From: Eukaryota sp. TZLM1-RC
Taxonomy: Eukaryota; Metamonada: BaSk clade
Direction of reading: 5' to 3'
Assembly: GCA_040285825.1 (NCBI GenBank)
Contig: JAUPSS010000008.1
Coordinates: 1,054,001 to 1,118,000, forward strand
Length of the DNA: 64,000 bases
Notes under the pieces: model-generated
Told to the model about the DNA's origin: nothing
The model's database searches: none
The model's input: the letters and a program-made list of their open reading frames with translations, nothing else
Program-made: the position numbers and the translations under genes
In this document: positions 37,264 through 47,646 of the stretch, one piece after another
Position numbering within the stretch: position 1 is the first letter of the stretch
Layout of the letters: every line of letters starts with the position of its first letter

Positions 37264-38499
37264 ATGTGTCAAGCTGTAATTGAAGCATGTCTAGATGGTA
37301 ATCTCAATAATATACAACATATTCATGAGCATGATATTTCTGTTTTAAACTATGTAGACCCTGAGTCTGGTAATACTCTTTTGCATCTTGTTGTTATGGC
37401 TGAACACGTACATATTCTTAAGTTCTTACTAAACACATCATCAACTCTAGTGAATCACAGAAATGCAGACGGCCAATCTCCACTACACTTAGCTTGTGCT
37501 CTTTCATCCTGTGAACTGTCTTTGTGCTTGCTCAACCATGAAGCTGATGTCAATATTTTAGACAATTCGGGATTTTCACCCCTCAACTATGCCCTCAAAG
37601 GTAATCTCCTGTTAGTCAAACTTTTACTTGAATTTAGAGCAAATCCATTTATTGGAGTCTTCCCTTTACACCAGGCATGTACTGCTGGTGTTGAAACAGC
37701 ATACATTCTCGCTAGTTTTTCAGGAATTAACCTTAATGCGGTCAATTCAGTAGGTAACACGCCTCTCCACGATGCAGTACTGAACCATGATATAGAGGTC
37801 GCTGCACTCTTGCTCAAGAGGGGAGCTTTCCCTGTAACAGTCAACCAGCGGTCGAGAACACCTCTCTTTGATGCGATTAGTTTATCCTATTGGGACATTG
37901 GGTTGCTACTTTTAGGATTCTTACCTATTCGTGGTTATTCACTATTGACTAATGAAGGATATTGCTTGTTCCATGCTTGTAGTATGGCTGAGATTAGCTA
38001 TATGGATGATGGTTTTATTAAGTTTTCTATTGTATTTAATTCACTTTTATCTCACTCTGATCTTGTTAACTCTTTTTCCCTACATTATCACCAAACACCT
38101 TTGCTCTTAGCTGTGTCCAAGAATAGAGTAGAAGCTGTCACGTTTTTGTTGACTTTTCCGAATATAAACCTCTATCACACTGACTATAAAGGCCAAAATG
38201 TGTTCCACAGCCTTGACTCTGATGATGGCAGAATTCTCTTAAAATTGTTGAACTTTATCTCTAAGGATATTGAAGCTGTTCAATTGTTTCTGCAAAAGGA
38301 TTCTTTCTTAAACACTCCTTTGCTAACATTGGCAAAGAAAGGTTTCTTCTTTTCATGTGGATTGATTGTGAGGTTCTTAGAGACTAATTTTGCTGAAATA
38401 GCTTTTGATTTAGTAAATGAGGTAGACATTTATGGAGACTCAATAATCTCTATTTTAGAAGGAAATGATTTACTAGACTTGTCTGTTTATAAAAAATGA
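37264..38499 (+). CDS. ankyrin-repeat protein, unknown (second)
   Basis: A 411-residue protein built almost wholly of ankyrin repeats: SGNTLLHLVVMAEHVHILKF, DGQSPLHLACALSSCELSLC, SGFSPLNYALKGNLLLVKLL, VGNTPLHDAVLNHDIEVAAL and RSRTPLFDAISLSYWDIGLL, then more divergent ones to about residue 350. No other domain, signal peptide or membrane helix is seen. The partner and role are unknown. It is unrelated in its tail to the ankyrin gene at 26 kb. Its stop is one base away from the stop of the convergent P5CR-like gene. Confidence 0.8.
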   Translation: MCQAVIEACLDGNLNNIQHIHEHDISVLNYVDPESGNTLLHLVVMAEHVHILKFLLNTSSTLVNHRNADGQSPLHLACALSSCELSLCLLNHEADVNILDNSGFSPLNYALKGNLLLVKLLLEFRANPFIGVFPLHQACTAGVETAYILASFSGINLNAVNSVGNTPLHDAVLNHDIEVAALLLKRGAFPVTVNQRSRTPLFDAISLSYWDIGLLLLGFLPIRGYSLLTNEGYCLFHACSMAEISYMDDGFIKFSIVFNSLLSHSDLVNSFSLHYHQTPLLLAVSKNRVEAVTFLLTFPNINLYHTDYKGQNVFHSLDSDDGRILLKLLNFISKDIEAVQLFLQKDSFLNTPLLTLAKKGFFFSCGLIVRFLETNFAEIAFDLVNEVDIYGDSIISILEGNDLLDLSVYKK

Positions 38500-38500
38500 C

Positions 38501-39247
38501 TTATATCTTCTTGTACAAGCGTTCTTTTTTTCTTCGAATACCACCCAAAGCATCGACAAATTCTCTCACAAAACTATTCTTGTCCAGTGTAATGTCGAGG
38601 CGATTTCTTAGTAGACTTACCCCATCACTATCTACACTTATCCTACCCAGATACTGTAATGATTTCCATATGACTGTTGCAGCAATGTTGGAATCAATGG
38701 CAAGGTCTGTTTGATGCACTGATTCATTGATAAAGTCTACAACAAGCAATAAAATATTAAGGGACTCTCTTCCTAACAAGGAATATGTAAGAATCTGAGA
38801 TTCTGGAACCAAAAACTTTTCAAAGGATGTTGGAAATAATTCTAAAACCAAATCTGCATCAAACTTGGTTGATGTATCATTCGATGCTAAGATTATTTGT
38901 TGGTCTGACTCAAATGCTATGCATACTTTACGAACTAAGCCTCCGTATTTCTTGTCAATGTCATTCGCCCTCAGACCTTCAATTGCAGATACCAATAACC
39001 TGTTTTTTGCCAACTTAAATGAATGGAAGGAAATGTCAAGATCATCATCATCAGCACACATGAATAGTATATCACATTTTTCAGTCACGGCAGCACAGCT
39101 TTCAAGAACGTGCATATTCCGCTTTCTAGCTTGATGAACATAACTTTCATGTACATCATAGACACAGATATTTTGAGGGCCAGTCTTGCTTAAAACTGCA
39201 TCAGCCAAATGAAAGCAACTGGGGCGAAAACCAAGAAACCCAATCAT
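38501..39247 (-). CDS. pyrroline-5-carboxylate reductase-like protein (divergent)
   Basis: A 248-residue protein with an N-terminal Rossmann start (MIGFLGFRPSCFHLADAVL in place of the usual GFIGxGxMAxAL), a CDILFMCADDDDL strand (equivalent of CDVVFLAVKP), LVSAIEGL (equivalent of SIAAG), and a helical C-terminal part ending FVREFVDALGGIRRKKE. P5C reductase makes proline from P5C using NAD(P)H. The glycine-rich loop is altered and the catalytic C-terminal half is poorly conserved, so it may be a non-catalytic relative. The length is close to the family's 260-280 residues. Confidence 0.5.
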   Translation of the reverse strand: MIGFLGFRPSCFHLADAVLSKTGPQNICVYDVHESYVHQARKRNMHVLESCAAVTEKCDILFMCADDDDLDISFHSFKLAKNRLLVSAIEGLRANDIDKKYGGLVRKVCIAFESDQQIILASNDTSTKFDADLVLELFPTSFEKFLVPESQILTYSLLGRESLNILLLVVDFINESVHQTDLAIDSNIAATVIWKSLQYLGRISVDSDGVSLLRNRLDITLDKNSFVREFVDALGGIRRKKERLYKKI

Positions 39248-39249
39248 TG

Positions 39250-40530
39250 TGTTATTTTATGTAGTCTACAGATGTTCTAGTGTCGTATCTCCCATTAGAT
39301 CAGCAAGTTTAGACCCGCAGATATATTGGAATATAACTGCGAACCAAAAAAATTTCACATTTTTGTATTTCGCAAGTTATATTTATTTTTTCAGCAAGCT
39401 TAAAAAAGAAGATGAGAAACCGCAATCGAAAAGTGGTTTAATTGCATTTTGTCAATGTAATATTGAACATCGTTTTGATGATTCCATACCCAATAATGTT
39501 TTGTTTGATGGACATCGAAGACCTGTCTTTAATTTCTTCATTCTCATTCAAAAAGGAATACCAAAACAACTTAGTGGCGGACAAGAATTTGCATTACTCA
39601 GATGCTATTGTCACACGCAATATAGCACGCCACATGTATCAACAACATTGGTAGAAGTGAAAAAGTTACAAAGGCTGATCCTGTTATAAATAGCACTTGT
39701 TGCCCTGTGGTTGACTTCGATATTTCTCAAGCACTCTATTGATGCCGAAAAAGTGCGTTGATCCTAACAGTAAAAAGGACTCACCATGAGGTATAATATC
39801 TATCAAATTTTTTTACTTAGACCATAATCCTGCTCAATTTCAAGATATGAGTCTTGAACCAAACTTTTTAAGAACTGTTCCTAAACTACAGAAGAAGATT
39901 ATTAATTATTTAGAAGTAGAATCACTGCAAAACCAAATAAGCTTGGCTAACAACTCAGGTCATTTTTCTTTGAAATTATTTTTGTCTTCTTTGTGCAGTG
40001 TGAATTCTTTTCAAAATGGTTCGTCTTGTTTGATAACTTAAGTTCCTCGCCGTTTTGGACTATTGGTCTCAGTTATTCAATTTTTGACATTGCGAATTAG
40101 ACTTAATCTAACCCTTCCTCAAGCATATCAAAAATGCAATGTAAAGGTGGTACTTATGGTTCTTTTGATCACATTATTTCCTGCTGTAAATTCACTCAAA
40201 AAAGATCAATCATCCACATTGCTGTTCGTGATTGTATTTATGATCTGTTACAATGGTTCATCATTCAGTTCGTTTAGTACCTCTGTTTGATGAAATTAAT
40301 TTCAGTTTGAGCCAAAAACGAGGTGATATTCAATATGCTTGGATATGTTGGAACTGAACTAATTATTGATTGTACCACCATATCTCCGTTGAAAAGAAGT
40401 GCCAATTCTGACATTCAACATTTACTCAAAATTCCAATAAATCAAGATACAGGACCCTTCTACAACGTCTCAATGGAGCAAGAAACAGAAACATCAAAAT
40501 TTTTGATTTTCAAAATGATTAATAATTAAC
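39250..40530 (+). mobile_element. non-LTR retrotransposon remnant, RLE type (copy 3, decayed)
   Basis: The recognisable part is about 39.84-40.45 kb. LEPNFLRTVPKLQKKIINYL is a post-RT helix. Then, across a frame change, come LTLRIRLNLTLPQ and CKGGTYGSFDHIISC (the Cys/His finger, about 40.15-40.19 kb), followed by IIHIAVRDCIYDLLQ and a vestigial RLE core (RGDIQ...LIIDCTTISPL). An ORF at 39.25-39.69 kb of unknown identity may belong to the same element. Stops and frameshifts make it non-functional. It lies in the divergent gap before the coiled-coil gene at 40859. Confidence 0.5.
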
Positions 40531-40858
40531 TGTTTCTATAAGGGAGAGGCAGGTTTTGATTATGTGGAGCTATAGTTGTGTATTTGAAATTGTTATTCTA
40601 TTCGTTTTTTAATAAAAGTTTCCAAACAATATTTATTGAACATGTACACTTAATAAAATTAATTCGAAACTAATGGGACGAAAATCATTGAACCAAGATT
40701 TCCTCTACAAAATCATGATCTGCTTGCTGTCTAGCTAAAGCTTCTCTAATTTGATTGAAAAACCGAGGTGATCTATTTCCAAAATTAAAACAAAGAAAAT
40801 ATTTCACTTTTCAAAAACTCAATCCCATCAGTGTAAAAAGGACACTTATTTCATTGTT

Positions 40859-42376
40859 ATGACCATTGATCTCCCTGAAACACCTGATTCCATCAGGGCA
40901 GACCTTGAATCTCCAATGTGTCCTCAGTGCTCTTCTCCTTTGGACTCTCCCAGAATCAAATCATGTGAAGAGGTTGAGGTCTCGGAAGATAACGAACCAG
41001 CACATCATTTGTTGTCTGATCATCTTTCTTACTCTGAACAGGAAACCTCCCCTCATATATCCCATTCCTCTGTTTCGCCCAACATCACTCACTCCGTCGA
41101 AGATTCTTTTTTGGAGGACCAGTCTGAGGAGGAAGAGAATCTCTTTGAATCTCCACTTCCTCCTTCCCTTTCCTCTCTTAAAACGCCTCCCACCATTGAA
41201 ACGACCTCTACCCCTCCCCCTCTAGATCTGAACAAAGTCTGCCCAGTCACTCTTGAAACTAGTCCTGAAAGAATCTCTTCTCGCATTGAAAGGCTTTCCA
41301 AACCCAAGGCAGTGACTCCTAAGCCACTGTCCAAGTCGATCGAGCCCCCAGAAAGGTCACCACCTAAGGGAATGACACTTGCTGAAAGACAGCGGGAATT
41401 AAAGAAGAAAAGGCAAGAACGACAGGCAGAATTTGCTGCAAAGAGAGCTGAACTGTTACAAAAGAAGGAAGAAGAAAAGGCCAAAAAGCTAGAAGAAGAG
41501 AGGAAGCAGGCAATGGAGAGGAAAAGGAAATTGGAAAAGCAACGGAAGGCAAGATTGGAGAGAATAGCAAACAGCACGAGCAAGATTACAGAGAAACCTG
41601 TCAATTTATCATGGAGTAAGGACGGGTCCAAAAGGTCAAAGGATGCATTATTTGAGGAAATTACTGAGGAAAATAGAAGAAAACGAGAGATGAGGAATCG
41701 TGTTGAAGAGCGAGCAAAGAACCTTCTCAACCAATTGAATTCTCCAGCACCCGAAGGTTTGTCTAGCCCTAGACAAACCTATGTTTCAGAAGATGAAGAC
41801 GATAGACCAGTTGTTATGTCAAAGGGAACTTGGGAAAGGCTTACGTCCCCAAAGAAGGCAAGTAGAGAGATTAAAGGTATTCAGCAAGGTACTCCTGAGC
41901 TTTCTCCAGTAAAAGAAAAGAAACCAGCGTTTAAGGGACTTCCGAGAGTTGCCCAGATTAAGCAATCAAATGAAGGTCTGTCTCCTCGACAATTGATTGA
42001 AAAAAGAAGAGAGGAGTTTTTAAAGAAGGATGTTGCAGGAGCTTTGAGTACACAATCAAGAGACAAATCAGAGAAAACTCTTGAAGCTCAAATTAATGGT
42101 ACTCTGTCCGGAATTAGAGAAACGGTGAAACCTTCTCCTAGAGAATTGGTGGAAAAAAGAAGAGAAACGTTTTTAAAGAAGGATGTTGCGAATCAGTCTG
42201 CTTCCAAGCCACGATGCAATGCAAATCAATCCGCCACAGACCAAGTCAATGGTACCATTTCTGAAATAAATGATGCTTTATCTCAATTCAGAGATAGTAA
42301 GTCTCAACTTACAAATACTATTTCTGAAATCAAGGGTGATGTAGGACATTCTCCTGAAGAGGAGAAGAGTTGTTAA
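40859..42376 (+). CDS. coiled-coil, Ser/Pro-rich protein, unknown
   Basis: A 505-residue hydrophilic protein. Residues 1-150 are acidic and Ser/Pro-rich with one CPQC pair. Residues 165-240 form a highly basic K/E/R single helix or coiled coil (LAERQRELKKKRQERQAEFA). The rest is disordered with an internal repeat: SPRQLIEKRREEFLKKDVA (about 380) and SPRELVEKRRETFLKKDVA (about 425). It could bind microtubules or nucleic acid, as many KE-rich proteins do, but no family was recognised. The ATG at 40859 is the first of the frame. Confidence 0.7.
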   Translation: MTIDLPETPDSIRADLESPMCPQCSSPLDSPRIKSCEEVEVSEDNEPAHHLLSDHLSYSEQETSPHISHSSVSPNITHSVEDSFLEDQSEEEENLFESPLPPSLSSLKTPPTIETTSTPPPLDLNKVCPVTLETSPERISSRIERLSKPKAVTPKPLSKSIEPPERSPPKGMTLAERQRELKKKRQERQAEFAAKRAELLQKKEEEKAKKLEEERKQAMERKRKLEKQRKARLERIANSTSKITEKPVNLSWSKDGSKRSKDALFEEITEENRRKREMRNRVEERAKNLLNQLNSPAPEGLSSPRQTYVSEDEDDRPVVMSKGTWERLTSPKKASREIKGIQQGTPELSPVKEKKPAFKGLPRVAQIKQSNEGLSPRQLIEKRREEFLKKDVAGALSTQSRDKSEKTLEAQINGTLSGIRETVKPSPRELVEKRRETFLKKDVANQSASKPRCNANQSATDQVNGTISEINDALSQFRDSKSQLTNTISEIKGDVGHSPEEEKSC

Positions 42377-42627
42377 AGAATGTTTCTGTTGAGTATTGAC
42401 TTTATTAGTTTATTATAAATGTTTATTTGGATTTAAGTCAATTGTGTGCATTAACTACAAAACAATGCTGAATTCAAACATCGACATGACAATAAGTTAA
42501 AGAAAAACAAAAATAGGTCAAATGAACAATAAAGAGAAAAAGGACTAAATAAAAAAACGATTGCCAAGTAAACAAGCCAATAATAACATAAAAAAGATAG
42601 TAAAGCTCTCTCAACTGTGGAACAGCC

Positions 42628-43554
42628 CTATTCAACGTCACTCCTGTCCTTTCTAAGATCCTCAATATCTCCCTCCCCAACAAACCCCGATACTCCACTG
42701 ATCCATTCTGTAAGGTAAAGGCAATTGAGAGGACCTATTTCTCCTTGTAACAAACACTTTCTTCGAACAGGACACCGAGTGCAAGGAACACAAGATACGT
42801 AATCGACCAAAGGGATAGGTTGAAATACTGTAAAGAAAGAGACATAATGGCCAAGATCATCCAGCTTTTTAGTTTCATTCAATTCACCATCCAACACGCA
42901 AACATTACAAAGGGTTTCCACCATGTCCTCTGGTAAATCTACATTCTTGGTAAGACCTCTTTGTCGAATTTCATTGTGAATGTCCTTGACTGAAACACCT
43001 TTGTGGCCCTTTTTCCTGACAATAGCGACAATAATTTTCAATAAATTATCAACAAAATTATAATCAAAATTCTGATTATCATCATATAAAAGACCACCAG
43101 TGTGAGTTGCACTGGGTTCAAGATCATAAAGCATATAGACTTTTCTTGACTTATGTTGAACAGACTTGACTGATTTAACTAGTTTTCTGTTTTGTAGAGT
43201 TTTCAATAGCTTAGTTAAATGGGGAGCAGGAAAGTTTGTTCCAAATCTAAGTTCTTTAATCCATATTCCTTGATTACCTGTTCTTGCAATGTGGGTAAAA
43301 ACAAGACGTTCATCCTCAGCGAGAGTGCGAAGTTTTTCGGCTTCTTCGTGTGACCTGCGAGAGACAACAAGTTGTCCATTTTCCTGAATAAGGTCAACTA
43401 AACATCGTTTGTTGAGCTCATTGATTGTATTAACAATTTCTTTTGGTTCAACATCATCAAGAACTGATTGAAGATGGGGTATATTGACAGAGGTACCGGC
43501 CTTGTCCAGTAGATCAAAAATGCGTGTATCAAGAGAAGTTTTCTTCTTGGACAT
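42628..43554 (-). CDS. POLR3F: RNA polymerase III subunit RPC6/POLR3F (RPC34)
   Basis: A 308-residue winged-helix protein of the Pol III-specific heterotrimer, which helps open the promoter. Tandem winged helices fill residues 1-150, with the characteristic TGNQGIWIKELRFGTNFPAP segment (about 91-110; the GNKGIWIRDIRxxTNL signature). A third region follows (about 165-230). The C-terminal Cys motif CVPCTRCPVRRKCLLQG...NCLYLTEWI carries the iron-sulphur-type cysteines of POLR3F and its PxNCxYxxxWL ending. Its length is normal. The start is supported by the shared upstream motif (GTTTGTGTGCTGCTAGCCT) touching the ATG. A Fanzor fragment ends 20 bp upstream on the same strand. Confidence 0.9.
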   Translation of the reverse strand: MSKKKTSLDTRIFDLLDKAGTSVNIPHLQSVLDDVEPKEIVNTINELNKRCLVDLIQENGQLVVSRRSHEEAEKLRTLAEDERLVFTHIARTGNQGIWIKELRFGTNFPAPHLTKLLKTLQNRKLVKSVKSVQHKSRKVYMLYDLEPSATHTGGLLYDDNQNFDYNFVDNLLKIIVAIVRKKGHKGVSVKDIHNEIRQRGLTKNVDLPEDMVETLCNVCVLDGELNETKKLDDLGHYVSFFTVFQPIPLVDYVSCVPCTRCPVRRKCLLQGEIGPLNCLYLTEWISGVSGFVGEGDIEDLRKDRSDVE

Positions 43555-43625
43555 AGGCTAGCAGCACACAAACGTCAAATAGTAGTAACAAGTTGAGATT
43601 TCTTGTGGATGTAGAAATGAAATAA
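43555..43625 (-). promoter_or_regulatory. shared upstream motif of POLR3F
   Basis: On the minus strand TTGTTACTACTATTTGACG is followed by TTTGTGTGCTGCTAGCCT and the ATG. Similarity to the CD2BP2 upstream region continues back through AAATCTC and CTACATCCAC, which overlap the last codons of the Fanzor C fragment. The core is shared with LRRC45 and COG3. Confidence 0.6.
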
Positions 43626-44051
43626 ATCTAGACTTTCATTTCCTTTAATATACTCATCCACAACATGAATCATATTAAGAACAACATTGACATTACGATT
43701 CCATAGACATCCACACTTCTTGCAAGTCAGTGATCCATGTCTAAGGACCGTTGGAGTCTTTGCTCTCCTGTAAGGTCTTGGGTTAGGTACTCGATGTTTC
43801 TTTGTATTTTCACCTTCTTTTCTCTCGAGTACACATGTATGGCATCGACAACTTGTTCTATATTCATCAAGTAGCAATAGACGGCAGTTACGTTTTTTAA
43901 ACGTCTTTCGATAACCAACATTCTTTCTAGGTGCTTGAGGTTTAAAATTGGTTTGCTTCCAATCACCCATCACCACAAAGTTATCTTCTGGACCTCCAAA
44001 TTTATTTTCAAATTCATTCATCCATTTTGCTTCAAACCTCTCTGTGGCCAT
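43575..44051 (-). pseudogene. Fanzor-like C-terminal fragment, family C
   Basis: A 158-codon minus-strand frame with the C-terminal Fanzor signature: a FVVMGDWKQ strand (about residue 26), RLLLLDEYRTSCRCHTC (the alternative RuvC-II Glu and the TS-x-xCxxC finger), the LTCKKCGC second pair and WNRNVNVVLNM (the RuvC-III position with Asn in place of Asp). It lacks the N-terminal half. Farther upstream, near 44.55 kb, a VIDPGIREK-like stretch may be its RuvC-I, and a Lys-rich frame (44.20-44.46 kb) may be the region between, but stops separate them and this is weak. It ends 20 bp from the POLR3F ATG. More canonical in its finger than family A. Confidence 0.7.
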
Positions 44052-44689
44052 GAATCTTCGCTATTTTATGACTTTTAATTCTTCATTAAAGTAAACAGCT
44101 CCAACATGGAGAGAAGAGCTGTTTTTGCCTTGAAGTAGTATAGGAATTCTTCATGATCTAGATTTTTTTTGAAAATTGTTTTAATACTTCTTCCCACTCC
44201 TTTCAGTTTTGTTTTTGATAAATCCATGATTCTTCGACATCCTTAGATTTTTTGATGTTCTGTTCAGAGTTTCTCCTCTTCTTTGAGAAGCAGTGAGTCT
44301 CTTGAAAGTATATTCCTTTAGTTTTATTTTTTTTTGTTTTCGGAGGAGGATTTTGTTTCTGCCCGAAGTCTGGAATCTTTTGTTTTGTTTTGTTTTTCAT
44401 TCTGTTAATAAAACCTCTTTTTCTTCCTTTGTTTTTTCCTGACGTTATTCGTCCCATTCTAATCTTGAATCTGTTGGGGTGACTGTGGTTCAGTTAACCT
44501 GTTTGGATTTGGGCAATTTAATTTTCGTTTCCCAGCCATCATTTTTCCCTAATACCAGGGTCGATTACTGTGTGAAGGTAATGTTTATCAGCTGATTTCG
44601 TGAAAGTGCGGTCAAGTACGGATCTTTTTCATCTTGTTCGGGCATTTTAAGGCGACTCTTCCCAACTTTTCTTTCTGTTGAATTTCAAC

Positions 44690-44964
44690 TCACGTACTCA
44701 ATACCTTGTCTGTCCTTTTGTTTTTTCTTTAATTGGAACCTTGATTAAACTGCGTTATCTTTTATAGACGATTTTTCATCTATTGTCAAAAATAGAACTG
44801 GAAGAATATCTGACCGAATATTTTGGCAAAACAGAATTGTATATTCTAAATTTAAAGGAATGCATGGCGTTGTTTCTAGCTCGTTGTTATCACTAGGAAG
44901 ATTTTATGAAGAAATTGCTGTAGGTAAATTTTCAATGGTGGATGTGGAATTTGAGGACTTTTAG
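44690..44964 (+). mobile_element. non-LTR retrotransposon 3' remnant, RLE type (copy 4)
   Basis: Plus-strand frames give YLVCPFVFSLIGTLI then IVKNRTGRISDRIFWQNRIV and a terminus ending VDVEFEDF-stop. These align with YQFVPFAISLFGNIG, LLNRSGKRMNPTFWLNRIV and LEDIEF-stop at the end of copy 1 (23.44-23.71 kb). Only the extreme C-terminus remains. This shows that the last codons of the element are conserved between copies. Confidence 0.6.
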
Positions 44965-46295
44965 TTTTAAACAATTTCGTTTGAATAAAAATCAGTTTTA
45001 GACAAATCTTGCTGTTGGGAAGCGCTTTTACGTGTTCGAAAAATCCATTTCCAATATTGATGTTGGAAGTTTTTAATATCTCCTCCAAGAAGAGCTTCAG
45101 AATTTGTCATGTAATTTCATTCATCAGGGATCAAAACTATGTAAATTGCCGGTGTGTTTCAGAAGTCATTCCCAGGTATTTCAGAGGTCCCAAGTGGAAA
45201 TAAATTGTTTTTAATTGGAAGTGACCCTGGCAATTTCAAATAAAAGTTTGCCTTATATAAGCAAAAACCGGAGGCTAAACATTTCAGAGGATCATCAATT
45301 AAGATTCAATTATTAGTTTGAATTAAACGCAAATCTACCTTTACATTGGGTAAAAATGATTGTAGATTACGAAGTAAATATACGGTTCTAGTCAAGAATA
45401 ACTGTTTCAATTCATCAATGATCTCAGATTGATCTGACAAAATTGTCTTCAGTTTATACAAATATCAATTAGGACAAATCTACTATGAACAGAAGTATAA
45501 AGGTTGGGAAATAGTTTCAATAATTCAATTCTATAACTTAATTTTCAGTAATCATTATTTGTAAAAATGCAAAACATGAGCAAAATGCTAATTAAACACT
45601 ATAATACGTGATACTGAAGCTGCCTCAACTATTTTCTTTCTTGAAGAGGTTACAGTTGAAGGAGTTGCTTTAGGTGATAACAGTAACATATTCAACCAAG
45701 GGAACGTGTTGTTTCAATATGTATTTTGTGATAAATTTTCTTAAATGGACTTTTTAAACAAATAGGAATAAATTGTGTCAATAAAAAAACAACCAGTATT
45801 TATTCTATTAACTAGAGAACAAGTGCACGAATAGTCACAACAAATGTGTGTGATTGAATTGTGTACTGTTGTTGTTATGTTTTACATCTCAACAACCCTA
45901 ATTGACGAAATATTGTTTAGAACCACGTTTGTTGTTGAGGAGAACCATGATCCACATAAAATCCTTTAGATAGCCACCATTAGCAGTAGCCACCTGATAG
46001 CTGTCTAGGGGCGAAAAGAGGGTTGGGTATAGAAAAAGATAACCATTTAGAATTTAGAGGTGTCTGTGATGTAATTTCCATGTCTCACTCGCGACTGAAG
46101 TAGTGGGCACTTGGGAGAATATAGAGTTGAGCTGAGACCAGTAGGTTAAGAGATCATTGGTTGAAGTGGAGGAAGCCAGATCAAGCAGGTGTGATGCCAC
46201 TAAAGCACTAAAGAAGGATTGAGTCCAAAAGTAGGGTCATTGGAAGACTCTTCCTCCATGGAAGCCAGTGTGGACTTAAAACCTCTTAGCACTAA
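44965..46295. other. intergenic, nothing recognised
   Basis: 1.3 kb before Fanzor copy A2. It is AT-rich up to about 46.0 kb, then a visibly more GC-rich 250 bp (46.04-46.29 kb) with no open frame. The latter could hold an RNA gene or another repeat, but no known RNA was recognised. Confidence 0.4.
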
Positions 46296-47630
46296 CCTCT
46301 AAATCCAGCAATTACATTTGCCCAATTTATTTCTAGTAGAGAGGGGAAACCTTATCATATTTCTCCTGTTTCAACCACTGTAGGCCCTGGATATTTTCCT
46401 ATTGATACAAGAACAATATGGACAATTATTAGACAAACATTGATGGACGATTTGTTGCCTGATCAGAGATTAAAAATGGTTAATACACAAGCCCAAGTTC
46501 ATAGATTCAAACCACCTAAGCAATTTGACTTTTGGTCTAATATTCTCGATTTAAATCAACCAATGTTCAAGCAGAAGAGCTATAAATTCAACAACATTAT
46601 TCACACAGATGGATTTAATATTGCAGTAGAATTTGTTCGTCGGGATTTACAAGGTCAGAAATGTAAGCCAGACAACAAGGCCAGTATTTCTGATTTATAT
46701 ATTCATGATGTTGATGTTGATGCTTTTCAACACAAACGAATTGTTGTTTGTGATCCTGGAAAACGTGATTTATTGTATTTTGGGAGTAAAAAGACTGATG
46801 AAGAATTAGCCATGGTTCCTCAGAATGAAACCGAACAGCAAAGAAATAGTCGGGTGATGAATCAAGACAAGAAGTACAAATGGTTGAGAATGACTCAGAT
46901 GTCCTGGTCTTTGAAAAGTAGGATGAATGAAAAGCAAAAACGATGGGCGACAAAGTATACTGAGGTAGATTACGACAGGAACCAAATGATAGAGTCTAAC
47001 GAAATGACAATTGAAGATGCAAACACCGAATTATCAGCATTTGTTGCCAATTCAGCAACTTTTATAGATTTTTCCAACTTTGTGGTTGCCAAACTTCGGC
47101 AAGTTTTTTTGACAATTGACTTTTACAGTCTTGACTTGTGGAGCATTCATAAAATGCAAGCTGATATTCACAAGCAAAAGACTGAAAGTTGGTTGTTAAA
47201 AAGCCTTGTTCAGCATTTTGGCAATCCAAAAGAGACTTTAATTCTAATGGGTGATTATGGTAAAAAAGGTTCCAAGAATTTGAAACATCAGAGACCTACT
47301 CGAGGCATTGGATGGATTCAATTTCTGAAAAGAAATGGATTTGAAGTATTGATGGTTAATGAAGCGTTCACTTCAGCAAAATGTCCTGTTTGTTTTGAAA
47401 AGGTTGCTACGTTCTTGAGAGTAACAAATCCCAGATTCTATAGAAGAGAAAAGACTCCTGTTACTACATGTCATGGTTTATTAGCTTGTAATAGTCAGAG
47501 TTGCAAACTCAGTAACAAAGGCTCAACAAAGCTTTTCAATAGAAATAAGCTGGCTTGTCTGAATATGTTTGCAATTGCCGAAGCCAGAATGAGTGGTAAT
47601 GAAAGGCCTCAATATCTGTGTAGTAGATAG
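46296..47630 (+). CDS. Fanzor nuclease, intact core, N-terminally truncated
   Basis: An open frame of 444 codons after a TAA at 46293; the first ATG is at 46443, so translation would start late. It shows the whole C-terminal Fanzor: YKFNNIIHTDGFNIAVEF, RuvC-I VCDPGKRDLLYFG (Asp codon at 46752), a helical insert, HKMQADIHKQKTES, ILMGDYGKKGSKNLK, VNEAFTSAKCPVC (the relocated RuvC-II Glu and first zinc pair), CHGLLACNSQSC (second pair) and NRNKLACLNM (47538-47567), where RuvC-III normally has Asp but here has Asn. Fanzors are eukaryotic TnpB relatives that cut DNA guided by an omega-RNA from the element's 3' end. With RuvC-III Asn and no N-terminus, activity is doubtful. Confidence 0.8.
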   Translation, partial: PLNPAITFAQFISSREGKPYHISPVSTTVGPGYFPIDTRTIWTIIRQTLMDDLLPDQRLKMVNTQAQVHRFKPPKQFDFWSNILDLNQPMFKQKSYKFNNIIHTDGFNIAVEFVRRDLQGQKCKPDNKASISDLYIHDVDVDAFQHKRIVVCDPGKRDLLYFGSKKTDEELAMVPQNETEQQRNSRVMNQDKKYKWLRMTQMSWSLKSRMNEKQKRWATKYTEVDYDRNQMIESNEMTIEDANTELSAFVANSATFIDFSNFVVAKLRQVFLTIDFYSLDLWSIHKMQADIHKQKTESWLLKSLVQHFGNPKETLILMGDYGKKGSKNLKHQRPTRGIGWIQFLKRNGFEVLMVNEAFTSAKCPVCFEKVATFLRVTNPRFYRREKTPVTTCHGLLACNSQSCKLSNKGSTKLFNRNKLACLNMFAIAEARMSGNERPQYLCSR

Positions 47631-47646
47631 TTTTTGTAATTATTCC

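Noticed and set aside
41089-41730. Minus-strand Ser/Phe-rich frame over the coiled-coil gene
   Set aside because: It is the usual antisense reading of a K/E-rich helix.
43575-44051. Part of POLR3F or a fused gene
   Set aside because: A stop codon separates it from POLR3F, and its finger and RuvC-III text are of the Fanzor type.
44203-44457. Lys-rich minus-strand frame as a gene
   Set aside because: Low complexity and no recognisable domain; at most it is a decayed part of Fanzor C.
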